This document shows positions 13,838 to 21,839 of a stretch of 38,185 nucleotides of DNA, piece by piece. The stretch comes from Acidobacteriota bacterium (lineage in GTDB: Bacteria > Actinomycetota > Actinomycetes > Actinomycetales > Microbacteriaceae). The translations under genes were made by a program, and so were the position numbers. Within the stretch, counting starts at the first letter, position 1; each line of letters starts with the position of its first letter. The DNA is taken from assembly GCA_019352055.1 (NCBI GenBank), contig JABBOB010000028.1, positions 1 through 38,185 of the forward strand. Reading direction: 5' to 3'. The notes below the pieces were generated by a model. The model saw only the letters and a list, made by a program, of their open reading frames with translations. It did no database searches and was not told the DNA's origin.

Positions 13838-15262
13838 TCAGGACTGCAGCGACGCGATCCAGGCCTCGACGTCGTCCGCCGTGCGGGGGATGCCGCCCGA
13901 CAGGTTCTCGACGCCGTCCGAGGTGACGACCACGTCGTCCTCGATGCGGACGCCGATGCCGCGGAACTCCTCCGGCACCGTCAGGTCGTCGGGCTGGAAG
14001 TACAGGCCCGGTTCGATCGTGAAGACCATGCCCTCCGCCAGGACGCCGTCCATGTAGAGCTCGCGTCGGGCGGCTGCGCAGTCGTGCACGTCGAGGCCCA
14101 GGTGATGGCTCGTGCCGTGGACCATGTACCGGCGGTCCGCCCGCTCGACGCCCTCCATCGCATCGGGCGGGAGCAGGGGCAGTCCCCACTCGCCGACCTT
14201 GCGAGCGATGACCTCCATCGCCGCCGCGTGGATGTCGCGGAAGCGGATACCGGGCCGCACGACGGCGAACGCAGCGTCCGCCGCCTCGAGCACGGCTTCG
14301 TAGATGCGCCGCTGCACCGGGCTGAACGTGCCCGACACGGGGAGCGTGCGGGTGATGTCCGCGGTGTAGAGGCTCGGCAGCTCGACACCGGCGTCGATGA
14401 GGACCAGGTCGCCCGGCACCACGGGGCCGTCGTTGCGGGTCCAGTGCAGGATGCACGCGTGCGGCCCGGAGGCGGCGATCGTGCCGTAGCCGAGGTCGCT
14501 GCCCTCCGAGCGGGCACGGGTGAAGAAGACGCCCTCGATGACGCGCTCGCCACGGTCGTGCGCGGTGATGCGGGGAAGGGATCCGATCACGTCGTCGAAC
14601 CCCTGCTTGGTCGCGGCGATCGCCGCGCGCATCTCGTCGAGCTCGGCGGCGTCCTTGACGAGGCGCAGCTCGGCGAGGTCGCGTGCCAGCCCCTCGTCCT
14701 CGACCGTCAGATCGCCGTCCTGCCTGCGCAGCTCGGCGATGTCGCGGACGACGAGCCCGAGGGATGCGCCCACCTCCGCCAGTGACGGCCTGCGGCCCAC
14801 CCAGAACTCGCCGACCGCGGCGTTCGCGTAGAACTCGTCCGTGTCGCGCCCGGCGGCCGGCTGGAAGTGCAGCGAGACGTCGTGCCCGTCCGGCGTCGGC
14901 TCGAACACCAGCACCGACCCGGCGACGGCCTCGTCGCCCCACCCCGTCAGCCACGCGAACGCGGAGTGCGCGCGGTACGGGTAGTCGGTGTCGTTCGAGC
15001 GCACCTTCGGCTCGCCCGCTTCGATCACGAGGCGCTTGCCGGCGTAGCGCTCAGAGAGGGCGGCACGGCGCGGCGACGCCGCGGCGGCCATGGGCGCGAC
15101 CGGAGGCAGGTGGTCGGGGCGGTCCGCCCAGCCGCTCGCGATGTACCGCTTGAAGGCCTCCGACTTCGGGATCTCGGTCCGGCTCGACGTGTCCGGCGCC
15201 TCCGCGTCCCGCTGCTCGGACGGCTGGACATCGACCTGCTGCTCGCTCGCCATGGTGATCAT
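13838..15262 (-). CDS. pepP: Xaa-Pro aminopeptidase (M24B, PepP type)
   Basis: Removes the N-terminal residue from peptides with proline in second position, in the cytoplasm. The protein is 474 residues long: an N-terminal creatinase-like domain (about 60-215), then the pita-bread catalytic domain. Metal ligands are visible: Asp in LVLIDAGVELPS, Asp in YTADITRT, His in MVHGTSHHLGLDVHD, Glu in TIEPGLYF and Glu in GVRIEDDVVV. Two starts are possible, ATG 15262 and ATG 15253. GGAGG lies 3 nt before the first and 12 nt before the second, so neither spacing is ideal and the shorter MASEQQ form is quite plausible. It is the last gene of a three-gene minus-strand operon. Confidence 0.95.
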   Translation of the reverse strand: MITMASEQQVDVQPSEQRDAEAPDTSSRTEIPKSEAFKRYIASGWADRPDHLPPVAPMAAAASPRRAALSERYAGKRLVIEAGEPKVRSNDTDYPYRAHSAFAWLTGWGDEAVAGSVLVFEPTPDGHDVSLHFQPAAGRDTDEFYANAAVGEFWVGRRPSLAEVGASLGLVVRDIAELRRQDGDLTVEDEGLARDLAELRLVKDAAELDEMRAAIAATKQGFDDVIGSLPRITAHDRGERVIEGVFFTRARSEGSDLGYGTIAASGPHACILHWTRNDGPVVPGDLVLIDAGVELPSLYTADITRTLPVSGTFSPVQRRIYEAVLEAADAAFAVVRPGIRFRDIHAAAMEVIARKVGEWGLPLLPPDAMEGVERADRRYMVHGTSHHLGLDVHDCAAARRELYMDGVLAEGMVFTIEPGLYFQPDDLTVPEEFRGIGVRIEDDVVVTSDGVENLSGGIPRTADDVEAWIASLQS

Positions 15263-15286
15263 CTTCCTCCATGCGGCAGGGGCCCG

Positions 15287-15832
15287 TCAGGCGCCGAGGT
15301 GCTCCGCGAGCCGCTCGAACACCTGCGCCTGCGCCGCGAGCGAAGCCCGCCAGTCCGGCAGCTCGAGTGCGTGGTCCGCACCGGGCACCTCGAACGTCTC
15401 GACCTCGGCGCCGGCGAGCGATCCGGACTTCCAGTGGCGGTCCGCGCCGCCGCCGATCGCGATGGAGCGCTCGTCCATCGCCCGGATCGCGGCGAGCACC
15501 GGCGCCTCGCCGAGCAGCGGCGTGAGCCAGACCCCCGGCACGTCCCGCTCCACGGCCCAGGGCGCGGCGAGCGTGCCGAGCGACTTCGCGAGCAGCAGAT
15601 CCGGCACGGCCTCGCCCGCGGCCTCGTGCAGCGCGCGCTCGACGAACGCGACGGGGTCGCCGCCGCCCTCGGTCTCCGGCGACCAGCTCACGACCGCGAG
15701 CCGCCAGCCGCCGGCCGCGAGCAGCCGCGCGGGCCAGTGCAGCACGGGGGCGAGCGCCGGGTAGCCGCTGCCGGGTAGGACGACGCCGAACATCGCGTCC
15801 GGATCGTTCGAACCGCGCTGCACCACCTTCAC
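15287..15832 (-). CDS. Small alpha/beta hydrolase-like protein
   Basis: A 181-residue protein with an alpha/beta-hydrolase core. An early VVLPGSGYPALAPVL supplies the oxyanion-type loop, the nucleophile is probably the serine in LLLAKSLGTLAA, and a late VPGADHALELPDW carries the candidate histidine. The family is short, like the KANL3/Tex30-type or dienelactone hydrolase-like proteins. The substrate is unknown. Start choice is uncertain: GTG at 15832, 15826 or 15823 and ATG at 15793 are in frame. It lies 44 bp after the EEP gene and 24 bp before pepP, suggesting an operon. A 14-bp perfect palindrome (15854-15867) precedes it. Confidence 0.75.
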   Translation of the reverse strand: MKVVQRGSNDPDAMFGVVLPGSGYPALAPVLHWPARLLAAGGWRLAVVSWSPETEGGGDPVAFVERALHEAAGEAVPDLLLAKSLGTLAAPWAVERDVPGVWLTPLLGEAPVLAAIRAMDERSIAIGGGADRHWKSGSLAGAEVETFEVPGADHALELPDWRASLAAQAQVFERLAEHLGA

Positions 15833-15876
15833 GCGGACGATCCCACCACAGCCTCCCGACGTCGGGATCCGCGGCG

Positions 15877-16890
15877 TCAGCCCGCGGGCTGCAGACGGGC
15901 GAGGATCGGGCGGTGGTCGCTGCCGGCCGAGTCCTCGTCCGACAGCACCCGGAAGCCCGAGAAGCGCCAGTTCGGGGTCGCGAGGACATGGTCGATCGGC
16001 GTGCCGATCAGCGCCGGCATGCTCGTCGGCCAGGTGCCGACCGCCGCATTGCCGGTGGCGAGGGCGGCGTCGCGGCAGCTCCGCAGCTGCCCCGAACCGG
16101 TGCCGAGGCCCGCGAGGTGGTCGATCGTCGCGTTGAAGTCGCCGGCGATCAGCACGTTCCGCTCCGAGCACCGCGCCGCGACCCACGCGAGGTCGTGCCG
16201 CCAGTCGACCGGATCGAGCGCGTACGGCGCGGTCGTGTGGACGGCGACGATCCGTGGGGCGGTCTGGCCGGCGGCCGGCTCCACGACGACGCTCGGTACG
16301 CCGAGCGTGTCGCCGAGGCCGGTGACCTGCCGGTACGTGCCCAGCGAGGCGCTGACGAGCAGCGAGGTCGACCGCGCCGGGATCCCGCCCTGCTGGGAGA
16401 CCGAGAAGACGGCGTACCGCGACCCGTCCGCTGCGAGCAGCTGCGCGACCTGGCGCGCGCGATCGGCGGTGGTCTCCGGGAGCGTCACGACCGTCGCGCG
16501 GTTCTGGGCCGCCGCCTGCGCGATCACCTGCGCGGGCACCGAGTCGCCGAGGGTGTTCCAGCTGAGCACCGTGACGTCGTTCCGCTGCGCGACCGGGACA
16601 TCCGGGGCGCCGATCCCGCGGGAGAGCATGATGCCCCCCTCCGCGACCGCGAAGGCGAGCAGGAGCAGCGCGATCACGCCGAGTCCGCGGCGCCGGCGGT
16701 GCAGGACGAGGCCGAACGCCGTGAGCACCACCGCGATCCCGGCAGCAGCGACTGCAGCGGCGCCCCGGAACGAGACCGCGAGGGCCGCGACCGGCGCGCG
16801 CTGCAGCCCGAGCGCCTCCGGCCACGCGACGAGCACCAGTGCCGCGACCAGCACGAGCGCGGCGAGGGTCGCGACGAGCCGGCGGAGCAC
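15877..16890 (-). CDS. Endonuclease/exonuclease/phosphatase-family membrane protein
   Basis: A 337-residue protein with three N-terminal membrane helices (about 5-25, 33-60 and 68-90) followed by an EEP (DNase I-like) phosphodiesterase domain facing outward. Signature residues are visible: VTVLSWNTLG (Asn), TLPETTAD (metal Glu), AGDFNATIDHL (Asp and Asn), PIDHVLAT (Asp) and AGSDHRPILA (catalytic His). The expected substrate is a phosphodiester, possibly extracellular nucleic acid or lipid; it cannot be told from sequence. The GTG at 16890 has TACCGT 7 nt upstream. It is the first gene of the operon with the hydrolase and pepP. Confidence 0.9.
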   Translation of the reverse strand: MLRRLVATLAALVLVAALVLVAWPEALGLQRAPVAALAVSFRGAAAVAAAGIAVVLTAFGLVLHRRRRGLGVIALLLLAFAVAEGGIMLSRGIGAPDVPVAQRNDVTVLSWNTLGDSVPAQVIAQAAAQNRATVVTLPETTADRARQVAQLLAADGSRYAVFSVSQQGGIPARSTSLLVSASLGTYRQVTGLGDTLGVPSVVVEPAAGQTAPRIVAVHTTAPYALDPVDWRHDLAWVAARCSERNVLIAGDFNATIDHLAGLGTGSGQLRSCRDAALATGNAAVGTWPTSMPALIGTPIDHVLATPNWRFSGFRVLSDEDSAGSDHRPILARLQPAG

Positions 16891-16967
16891 GGCGGAAACG
16901 GTACGGGTGGGCAGCGGGTCGACCCGCTCCGGCTCGCGGGTCAGCGGGCCGCTCCTACGATTGACCC
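16891..16967. promoter_or_regulatory. Divergent EEP/PHP promoters, both leaderless type
   Basis: On the minus strand TACCGT (16903-16898) lies 7 nt before the EEP GTG. On the plus strand TACGAT (16956-16961) lies 6 nt before the PHP GTG. Confidence 0.6.
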
Positions 16968-17825
16968 GTGGCGGTGCACGGACGATTCGACCTGCACACC
17001 CATTCGACGGTGTCGGACGGCACGGAGGCGCCGGGCGCGGTCGTCCGCCAGGCGGCGCGGGCCTCGCTCGCCGGGCTCGCGCTCACGGACCACGACTCGA
17101 CCGCCGGCTGGGCGGACGCGATCTCGGCCGCGATCGACGAAGGCGTCGGCCTCCTCCCAGGCATCGAGCTGTCCACGCGCTCGGGCTGGCGGAGCGTGCA
17201 CATGCTCGGCTACCTGATCGATCCCGACGAGCCCGGGCTCCTCGCCGAGACCGGGCGCATCCGCGCCTCCCGCCGCGACCGCGCCCGCCGCATCGTCGAC
17301 TCCATCGGCGTCGACTACCCGATCACCTGGGACGACGTCGTCGCGCAGACGGCCCCCGGCGCCACCGTGGGGCGCCCGCACATCGCCGACGCGCTGGTCG
17401 CGCTCGGCATCGAGCCCGACCGCAGCGCCGCGTTCGCCGGGGTCCTGCACCCGAGGCGCGGGTACATCGAGCCGCACCACGCGCCGAGCCCGGCCGAGGG
17501 CGTGGCGCTCATCCGCGCGGCCGGCGGCGTACCGGTGCTCGCGCACCCCGGCGCGACACGCGAGGAGTGGGTGATCCCCGCGGAGGACGTCGCGGCGCTC
17601 GTCGACGCCGGCCTGTTCGGGATCGAGGTCGACCATCCGGAGAACACCCGGGGCGGCGGTCGGGTCGCCGCCGATCTCGCTCGGCGGTTCGGCCTCCCGA
17701 TCACCGGCTCGAGCGACTACCACGGCACGGGGAAGCCCAACCGGCTCGGCGATCGGACCACGGCGCCGGAGGTGGTCGACGCCATCATCGCCGAAGGCTC
17801 CGGGACGCCGCCGATCCTCCCCTGA
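16968..17825 (+). CDS. PHP-domain phosphoesterase
   Basis: A 285-residue protein of the YciV/TrpH-like PHP family, metal-dependent phosphoesterases that in characterised members act on 3',5'-nucleoside bisphosphates or short RNA 5' ends. Metal ligands are visible: FDLHTHSTVSDG (His10, His12, Asp17), ALTDHDST (Asp41, His42), GIELST (Glu near 67), VLAHPGA (His near 190) and SSDYHG (Asp, His near 247). The GTG at 16968 is supported by TACGAT 6 nt before it. It stands alone, divergent from the EEP gene and convergent with the GNAT gene with a hairpin between. The exact substrate is inferred from the family. Confidence 0.92.
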   Translation: MAVHGRFDLHTHSTVSDGTEAPGAVVRQAARASLAGLALTDHDSTAGWADAISAAIDEGVGLLPGIELSTRSGWRSVHMLGYLIDPDEPGLLAETGRIRASRRDRARRIVDSIGVDYPITWDDVVAQTAPGATVGRPHIADALVALGIEPDRSAAFAGVLHPRRGYIEPHHAPSPAEGVALIRAAGGVPVLAHPGATREEWVIPAEDVAALVDAGLFGIEVDHPENTRGGGRVAADLARRFGLPITGSSDYHGTGKPNRLGDRTTAPEVVDAIIAEGSGTPPILP

Positions 17826-17836
17826 GCCAGGGCAGG

Positions 17837-17867
17837 TGCCGAGGCGCGCTGCGCTCGCACCTCGGCA
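17837..17867. terminator. Hairpin between convergent PHP and GNAT genes
   Basis: TGCCGAGG (17837-17844) pairs with CCTCGGCA (17860-17867), with further GC pairing in the loop. It fills most of the 50-bp convergent gap and would serve both genes. Confidence 0.65.
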
Positions 17868-17875
17868 GCGGGTTC

Positions 17876-18538
17876 TCAGGAGATCGCGAGCCACTCCCGC
17901 AGCTTCTCGACACCCTCGAGATCCGTGTGCGGGCGCAGCTCCGGCCCGCGCGCATCCCACATCGCGCGGGACATCCGGAACCGCTTCTGCACGGTCACAC
18001 GGCCCTCGCGATCGAGGCGCTCCTCCCCGTTCGGCTCGTACCCGAGCTTGCGGGTGACGGCGTTCGAGGCGACGTTGTCCGCCCACGCGGAGGTCGTGAC
18101 CTCGTCGGCGCCGAGCCCGTCGAACGCGAGGGTGAGGATCGCGATGCGGTTCAGCGTGCCGATCCCCTTGCCCTGCCAGGACTGTCCGAGCCACGACCCG
18201 CTCTCGGCGGACCGGGTGGTGCCGTAGTTCTCCGCGGTCAGGCTCTGCACGCCGATCAACGTGTGGTCGAGCCGCGCCGCGAACTCGAGGGACCAGCGCT
18301 CGGGCGACATCTCCTGCCGAAGGCGCGAGTGGTAGCGGTACACGTTGCGGGCGACGTCGACCTCCGAGCCGCGTGTCCACGGCGTGCTGAACGGGAGGAA
18401 GTTGCCGTGGATGCCGCCGGCGGCGAGCCGGCCGAGGTCCAGGGCGGTGCGGTCGTCGATCGGGGCGAGCTCGATGTCGGACACCATGATGCGCACACCG
18501 AGCAGCGGCCAGATGTCGACGTCGGACGGGGTCGGCAT
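17876..18538 (-). CDS. GNAT-family N-acetyltransferase
   Basis: A 220-residue acetyltransferase of the RimJ/RimL type. The acetyl-CoA-binding motif A is visible as WLGQSWQGKGIGTLNRIA (near residues 120-137), with the Q/G-x-x-G-x-G/A loop. It is followed by the motif B-like TSAWADNVASNAVTRKLGY, whose Asn and Lys-Leu-Gly-Tyr end are typical. The acceptor may be a protein N-terminus or a small amine. The ATG at 18538 lies 6 nt after TAGCAT on the minus strand. It stands alone between two hairpins. Confidence 0.9.
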   Translation of the reverse strand: MPTPSDVDIWPLLGVRIMVSDIELAPIDDRTALDLGRLAAGGIHGNFLPFSTPWTRGSEVDVARNVYRYHSRLRQEMSPERWSLEFAARLDHTLIGVQSLTAENYGTTRSAESGSWLGQSWQGKGIGTLNRIAILTLAFDGLGADEVTTSAWADNVASNAVTRKLGYEPNGEERLDREGRVTVQKRFRMSRAMWDARGPELRPHTDLEGVEKLREWLAIS

Positions 18539-18544
18539 CCCAGG

Positions 18545-18550
18545 ATGCTA
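18545..18550 (-). promoter_or_regulatory. -10 box of the GNAT gene, leaderless type
   Basis: TAGCAT on the minus strand is followed by 6 nt and the ATG at 18538. Confidence 0.6.
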
Positions 18551-18629
18551 GCGGCCGCGCGCGCCGAGTCCCGGACGTCCCCCGGGCGGATCGGCGGGAG
18601 GGAGCGAGCGCGCACGGAGGAGTCCACGA

Positions 18630-18668
18630 CCTCGGCAGGAGGAGCGGGACCGGTTCTCCCTGCCGAGG
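18630..18668 (-). terminator. Terminator of the DEAD-box helicase gene
   Basis: CCTCGGCAGG (18630-18639) pairs with CCTGCCGAGG (18659-18668), and an inner GGAG/CTCC extends the stem. It lies 22 bp after the helicase stop. Confidence 0.75.
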
Positions 18669-18690
18669 CGCGACGTCCCCGCCGAAGCGG

Positions 18691-20181
18691 TCAGGCGGAG
18701 GGGGTCGACGGACGCGCGCCGCCACGGCGGCGGCGGCGGCGCGGCTTGCCGGTGCCGTCGTGCGTGCCGGAGCCGGGCACGTGCTCCTCGTGCGCGGTGC
18801 CGTCGTGGCCGCCTCCGGCGTGCGCAGGAGCGTCGGCCGCGGCCGCCTGCTCCTCGGTGCCGGACGCCGACCTGGCGTCGTCGCCCGGGCGTCGGGTGCG
18901 GGAGCGCGAGCGCGAGGGTCGCGAGTCGCCGCCCTCGGTCATCGGCGCCGTGGCTCTCGCGGCGGCCCGAGCGGCCTGCGTCGCGGCGGCGCTCCGGGCG
19001 TGCGGCAGCCGCCCCTTCGTGCCGGCCGGGATGCGCAGCTCCTCGAACAGGTGCGGGGAGGAGGAGTAGGTCTCGACCGGCTCGGGCTTGCCGAAGTCGA
19101 GCGCCTTGTCGATCAGGGCCCACTTGTGCAGGTCGTCCCAGTCCACGAACGTCACCGCGATGCCGGTCTTGCCGGCGCGGCCGGTGCGGCCCGCGCGGTG
19201 CAGGTACGCGTCCGCGTCCTCCGGGATCGTGTGGTTGATCACGTGCGTGACGTCGTCCACGTCGATGCCGCGGGCGGCGACGTCGGTCGCGATCAGGACG
19301 TCCTTCTTCCCGGTGCGGAAGGACTGCATCGCTCGCTCGCGCTGGTCCTGGCCGAGGTCGCCGTGCACGGCCGCGGCCTCGAAGCCGCGGTCGGAGAGCT
19401 CCTCCTGGAGCCGGGCGGCCGCGCGCTTGGTGCGGGTGAAGATCACGGTCTTGCCGCGGCCCTCCGCCTGAAGGATGCGCGCGATGACCTCGTCCTTGTC
19501 GAGCGAGTGCGCACGGTAGACGAGGTGCTCGATGTTCGCCTGCGTCAGCCCCTCGTCCGGGTCCGTCGCGCGGATGTGCACCGGGCGGTTCATGAAGCGG
19601 CGGGCGAGCGCCACGATCGCACCCGGCATCGTGGCCGAGAACAGCATCGTGTGGCGGGCGGGCGGCGTCTGCGCGAACAGCTTCTCGATGTCGGGAAGGA
19701 AGCCCAGGTCGAGCATCTTGTCGGCCTCGTCCAGCACCATCTCGCGCACGTCGGCGAAGGAGATGAGGCGCTGGCCGGCGAGATCCAGGAGGCGTCCCGG
19801 CGTGCCGACGATGATCTGCGCGCCGGCCTTGAGCGCCTCGATCTGGCCCTCGTAGGCCTTGCCGCCGTAGATCGCGGCGACGGTGGTCGGCCGGTTGGCC
19901 GTGGCCATCACGAGGTCCTCCGCGACCTGCACGCACAGCTCGCGGGTGGGCACGACGACGAGCACCTGCACACCCGGCTTCGGGTCGTGGCCGAGGCGCT
20001 GGATGATGGGGAGGCCGAAGCCGAGGGTCTTGCCCGTGCCGGTCTTCGCCTGGCCGATGATGTCCTGGCCGGAGAGCCCGAGGGGGATGGTCTGCGCCTG
20101 GATGGGGAACGGCTCGAGGATGCCGTGTCCGGTGAGCGCGTCGACCAGGTCCTGGTCGACGCCGAGTTCTGCGAATGTCAA
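18691..20181 (-). CDS. DEAD-box ATP-dependent RNA helicase (RhlE-like)
   Basis: A 496-residue RNA helicase. The core shows the Q motif EPFPIQAQTIP, Walker A AKTGTGKT (Lys51), PTREL, TPGR, DEAD at 151-154, SAT, TDVAARGIDV and HRAGRTGRAG. A disordered C-terminal tail (about 385-496) is rich in Ala, Ser and Arg and ends in a basic RRRRRRGG stretch, likely for RNA binding. The start is uncertain. TTG 20181 fits the usual MTFAEL N-terminus but has no SD; it overlaps the stop of an Arg-rich upstream ORF as TTGA. An ATG at 20322 is in frame and would add 47 residues. Role: RNA remodelling in ribosome assembly or decay, possibly cold-related. Confidence 0.93.
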   Translation of the reverse strand: MTFAELGVDQDLVDALTGHGILEPFPIQAQTIPLGLSGQDIIGQAKTGTGKTLGFGLPIIQRLGHDPKPGVQVLVVVPTRELCVQVAEDLVMATANRPTTVAAIYGGKAYEGQIEALKAGAQIIVGTPGRLLDLAGQRLISFADVREMVLDEADKMLDLGFLPDIEKLFAQTPPARHTMLFSATMPGAIVALARRFMNRPVHIRATDPDEGLTQANIEHLVYRAHSLDKDEVIARILQAEGRGKTVIFTRTKRAAARLQEELSDRGFEAAAVHGDLGQDQRERAMQSFRTGKKDVLIATDVAARGIDVDDVTHVINHTIPEDADAYLHRAGRTGRAGKTGIAVTFVDWDDLHKWALIDKALDFGKPEPVETYSSSPHLFEELRIPAGTKGRLPHARSAAATQAARAAARATAPMTEGGDSRPSRSRSRTRRPGDDARSASGTEEQAAAADAPAHAGGGHDGTAHEEHVPGSGTHDGTGKPRRRRRRGGARPSTPSA

Positions 20182-20303
20182 GAGAGGGATGTGCCTGTCG
20201 TTCGGCGCGCTGGTGCGCGGAGTCTGTCGCGGATCGCGGGACGGATCACGCGGGGCTGCGCCGAGATCCTGCGTTCCTGACCGGCGCGGCGGGTCCGCTC
20301 CAT
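20178..20303 (-). CDS. Possible upstream ORF coupled to the helicase (41 aa)
   Basis: ATG at 20303 with GGAG 6 nt upstream. The product is Arg-rich (starts MERTRRAGQERR). Its TGA shares bases with the TTG start of the helicase (TTGA), the arrangement of translational coupling. No homology is recognised. It may be only an open frame in a long 5' leader. Confidence 0.3.
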   Translation of the reverse strand: MERTRRAGQERRISAQPRVIRPAIRDRLRAPARRTTGTSLS

Positions 20304-20335
20304 GGCGGACTCCAGCGGGCATCCTACCCGCTGCC

Positions 20336-20343
20336 AATATGCT
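20336..20343. promoter_or_regulatory. Overlapping divergent -10 boxes (helicase / ferritin-like gene)
   Basis: AATATGCT reads TATGCT on the plus strand (20338-20343), 6 nt before the GTG at 20350, and CATATT on the minus strand (20341-20336), giving a helicase leader of about 150 nt. It is the most AT-rich octamer of this intergenic region. Confidence 0.5.
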
Positions 20344-20349
20344 GGCCCG

Positions 20350-21069
20350 GTGATCCGACTGGGACGACGGCGCCCCGCCGTGCCCCGAGTCCGGCGCGGT
20401 GCCGAGCCGACCGTGGTGCGGATGGCGCTCGGCGACCTGAAGCCCGACACGGACGCCCTGCTCGGCCGCATCGCCTACCTGAAGCTCGCGTTCTTCGAGT
20501 CCGCGTCCGCGGTGGCGGGCCGGGCCACGGATCTCGCCGACCGGGAGGCGATCACCCGCGTCGCCGCCGTCGTGCTGGAGCAGCACACCGAGCTCACCTC
20601 GATGATCGAGGCGCGGGGGATCGCGTCCGCGGTCGCGATGCACCCGTTCACCGCCGACATCGACCGCTACCGGCGCCGGCTCGCGGATTCCGGCTGGCAC
20701 GAGTCGGTGCTCACGCTCCACCTCTCGGCAGGCCTCCTGGACGGCTTCTTCGCGGGTCTCGCGGCCGGACTGCCCGATCCGGAGGCGAAGCGCGTGGTCG
20801 CAATCCTGGAGCGGGACATCGGCCACGACGCCCTGGTGGCGGTCCTGCAGGCCGGCCTCGCCGCCGACAAGCGCCTCGGCTCCCGCCTCGCGCTGTGGGG
20901 CAGGCGGCTGGTGGGTGACACGCTCCTCGTCGCGCGGTCGGCGCTCGCCGACGTGCGGGACGCCGCCGGCCTTCCCGCCTCCACGGAGGAACGGCGCATC
21001 GAGCCGATCATGAACGACCTCATCGCGGCCCACACCCGGCGGATGGACCGGCTGGGGCTCACCGCGTAG
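20350..21069 (+). CDS. Ferritin-like fold protein (MiaE-related family)
   Basis: A 239-residue all-helical protein. After a basic N-terminus (1-25) the core contains LAFFESASAVAGR (near 48-60) and VVLEQHTELTSMIEARG (near 75-91). These are acidic/histidine helices like those of the ferritin-like family found beside DEAD-box helicases in Actinobacteria and distantly related to the tRNA hydroxylase MiaE. A di-iron site is possible but not all ligands can be assigned. The GTG at 20350 is chosen because TATGCT lies 6 nt upstream; ATG further inside (MALGDLKP) is a shorter alternative. It is divergent from the helicase and convergent with a small membrane protein across a 19-bp hairpin. Confidence 0.8.
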   Translation: MIRLGRRRPAVPRVRRGAEPTVVRMALGDLKPDTDALLGRIAYLKLAFFESASAVAGRATDLADREAITRVAAVVLEQHTELTSMIEARGIASAVAMHPFTADIDRYRRRLADSGWHESVLTLHLSAGLLDGFFAGLAAGLPDPEAKRVVAILERDIGHDALVAVLQAGLAADKRLGSRLALWGRRLVGDTLLVARSALADVRDAAGLPASTEERRIEPIMNDLIAAHTRRMDRLGLTA

Positions 21070-21077
21070 GGCGCGGA

Positions 21078-21130
21078 TCCCGCTCGCCCCTCGACCAGCG
21101 GCGCTCGGGCCGGTCGAGGGGCGAGCGGGA
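21078..21130. terminator. Bidirectional terminator with a perfect 19-bp stem
   Basis: 21078-21096 pairs perfectly with 21112-21130 around a 15-nt loop. It lies 8 bp after the ferritin-like gene stop and 6 bp after the end of the convergent membrane protein gene. Confidence 0.85.
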
Positions 21131-21136
21131 CGAGGC

Positions 21137-21427
21137 TCAGAAGGGCCTGGCGTCAGCGAGCCGCGCCTCGTCGCTGCGCTCCCGCGTGGTGCGCACCACC
21201 ATGCCGACGACCACGGCGGACAGCGCCGCCGCCAGGAGCGATGCGAGCCACATGGCCGCGCCGCCCTGCTGCACCCGCGCCCAGGTCAGACCGACCCAGA
21301 CGATCGCGCACGCGACGCCGCCCACCGCTGGCAGCAGCAGCACGCCGGTGAGGCCGCGCCGCGGCAGCACCGCGTGCGCTGCAAGACCGAGGACGATCGC
21401 GACCGTCTCGGCGTAGATCAGCTGCAT
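21137..21427 (-). CDS. Small three-helix membrane protein
   Basis: A 96-residue protein of unknown function with three hydrophobic segments (about 5-20, 27-47 and 57-77) and a charged C-terminal tail. Its ATG lies 1 bp after the DUF3107 stop (TGACATG), so it is translated from the same mRNA. This pairing is familiar from Microbacteriaceae but no function is known to me. The hairpin terminator directly follows. Confidence 0.75.
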   Translation of the reverse strand: MQLIYAETVAIVLGLAAHAVLPRRGLTGVLLLPAVGGVACAIVWVGLTWARVQQGGAAMWLASLLAAALSAVVVGMVVRTTRERSDEARLADARPF

Positions 21428-21428
21428 G

Positions 21429-21653
21429 TCAGGCGACGAAGCCGACGCGCCGCGTGCGCTCGCTGCCCACCTCGACGTAGGCGAGCGTCGCCGTCGGCAC
21501 GAGGTAGAGGCGCCCGTTCTCGTCGGTCAGGGTGAAATGGGTCGCCTTCTTCTCGATCGCGTCGCCGATGGTCTTCTGCACGGCCGCGGGCGATTCCGCG
21601 CTCTCGAACGCGAGCTCCCGGCCGGAGTTCTGGATCCCGATGCGCACCTCCAC
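21429..21653 (-). CDS. DUF3107 conserved actinobacterial protein (TB9.4-like)
   Basis: A 74-residue protein of the DUF3107 family (Rv3208A/TB9.4 type, from memory), function unknown. It has a mixed beta-alpha-beta pattern: VEVRIGIQNSGRELAFES, a central helix around AVQKTIGDAIEKK, then GRLYLVPTATLAYVEVGS. It ends with the family's typical RRVGF. The GTG at 21653 is preceded by a very purine-rich ribosome binding region (GGAGGAGAAGAAAGGGGG). A second GTG two codons in is possible. The transcript probably begins near 21726 at a GGGATACTGG promoter, leaving a leader of about 73 nt. First gene of a two-gene unit. Confidence 0.92.
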   Translation of the reverse strand: MEVRIGIQNSGRELAFESAESPAAVQKTIGDAIEKKATHFTLTDENGRLYLVPTATLAYVEVGSERTRRVGFVA

Positions 21654-21730
21654 GGAGCGCCCCCTTTCTTCTCCTCCGCCGATGAGGGCGGAGGGCATGC
21701 GTCCCGGCCGATCCCGCGACCGGCCGGCGG

Positions 21731-21740
21731 CCAGTATCCC
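21731..21740 (-). promoter_or_regulatory. Probable promoter of the DUF3107 gene (GGGATACTGG)
   Basis: The minus strand reads GGGATACTGG, with GATACT as the -10 (21738-21733). It is the third copy of the motif found before fdxA and the DUF3117 gene. Confidence 0.5.
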
Positions 21741-21826
21741 GCGGTCGGCCCGGACGAGCAGCGGGTTCCGCGCTGGGCGGACAGCGCGCCGGGACGCGGA
21801 CCGCTGGCGGTGTCGGTCCCTCCCCC

Positions 21827-21832
21827 TACCGT
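21827..21832 (+). promoter_or_regulatory. -10 box of adnA, leaderless type
   Basis: TACCGT is followed by 7 nt and the GTG at 21840. An in-frame GTG at 21831 overlaps this box and is therefore unlikely to be the start. Confidence 0.55.
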
Positions 21833-21839
21833 GACGGCC

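Noticed and set aside
16001..19069. Plus-strand open frame of more than 1000 codons through EEP, PHP, GNAT and helicase regions
   Set aside because: Composition is Arg/Ala/Ser repeats with no domain, and it runs antisense or out of frame to genes with clear motifs.
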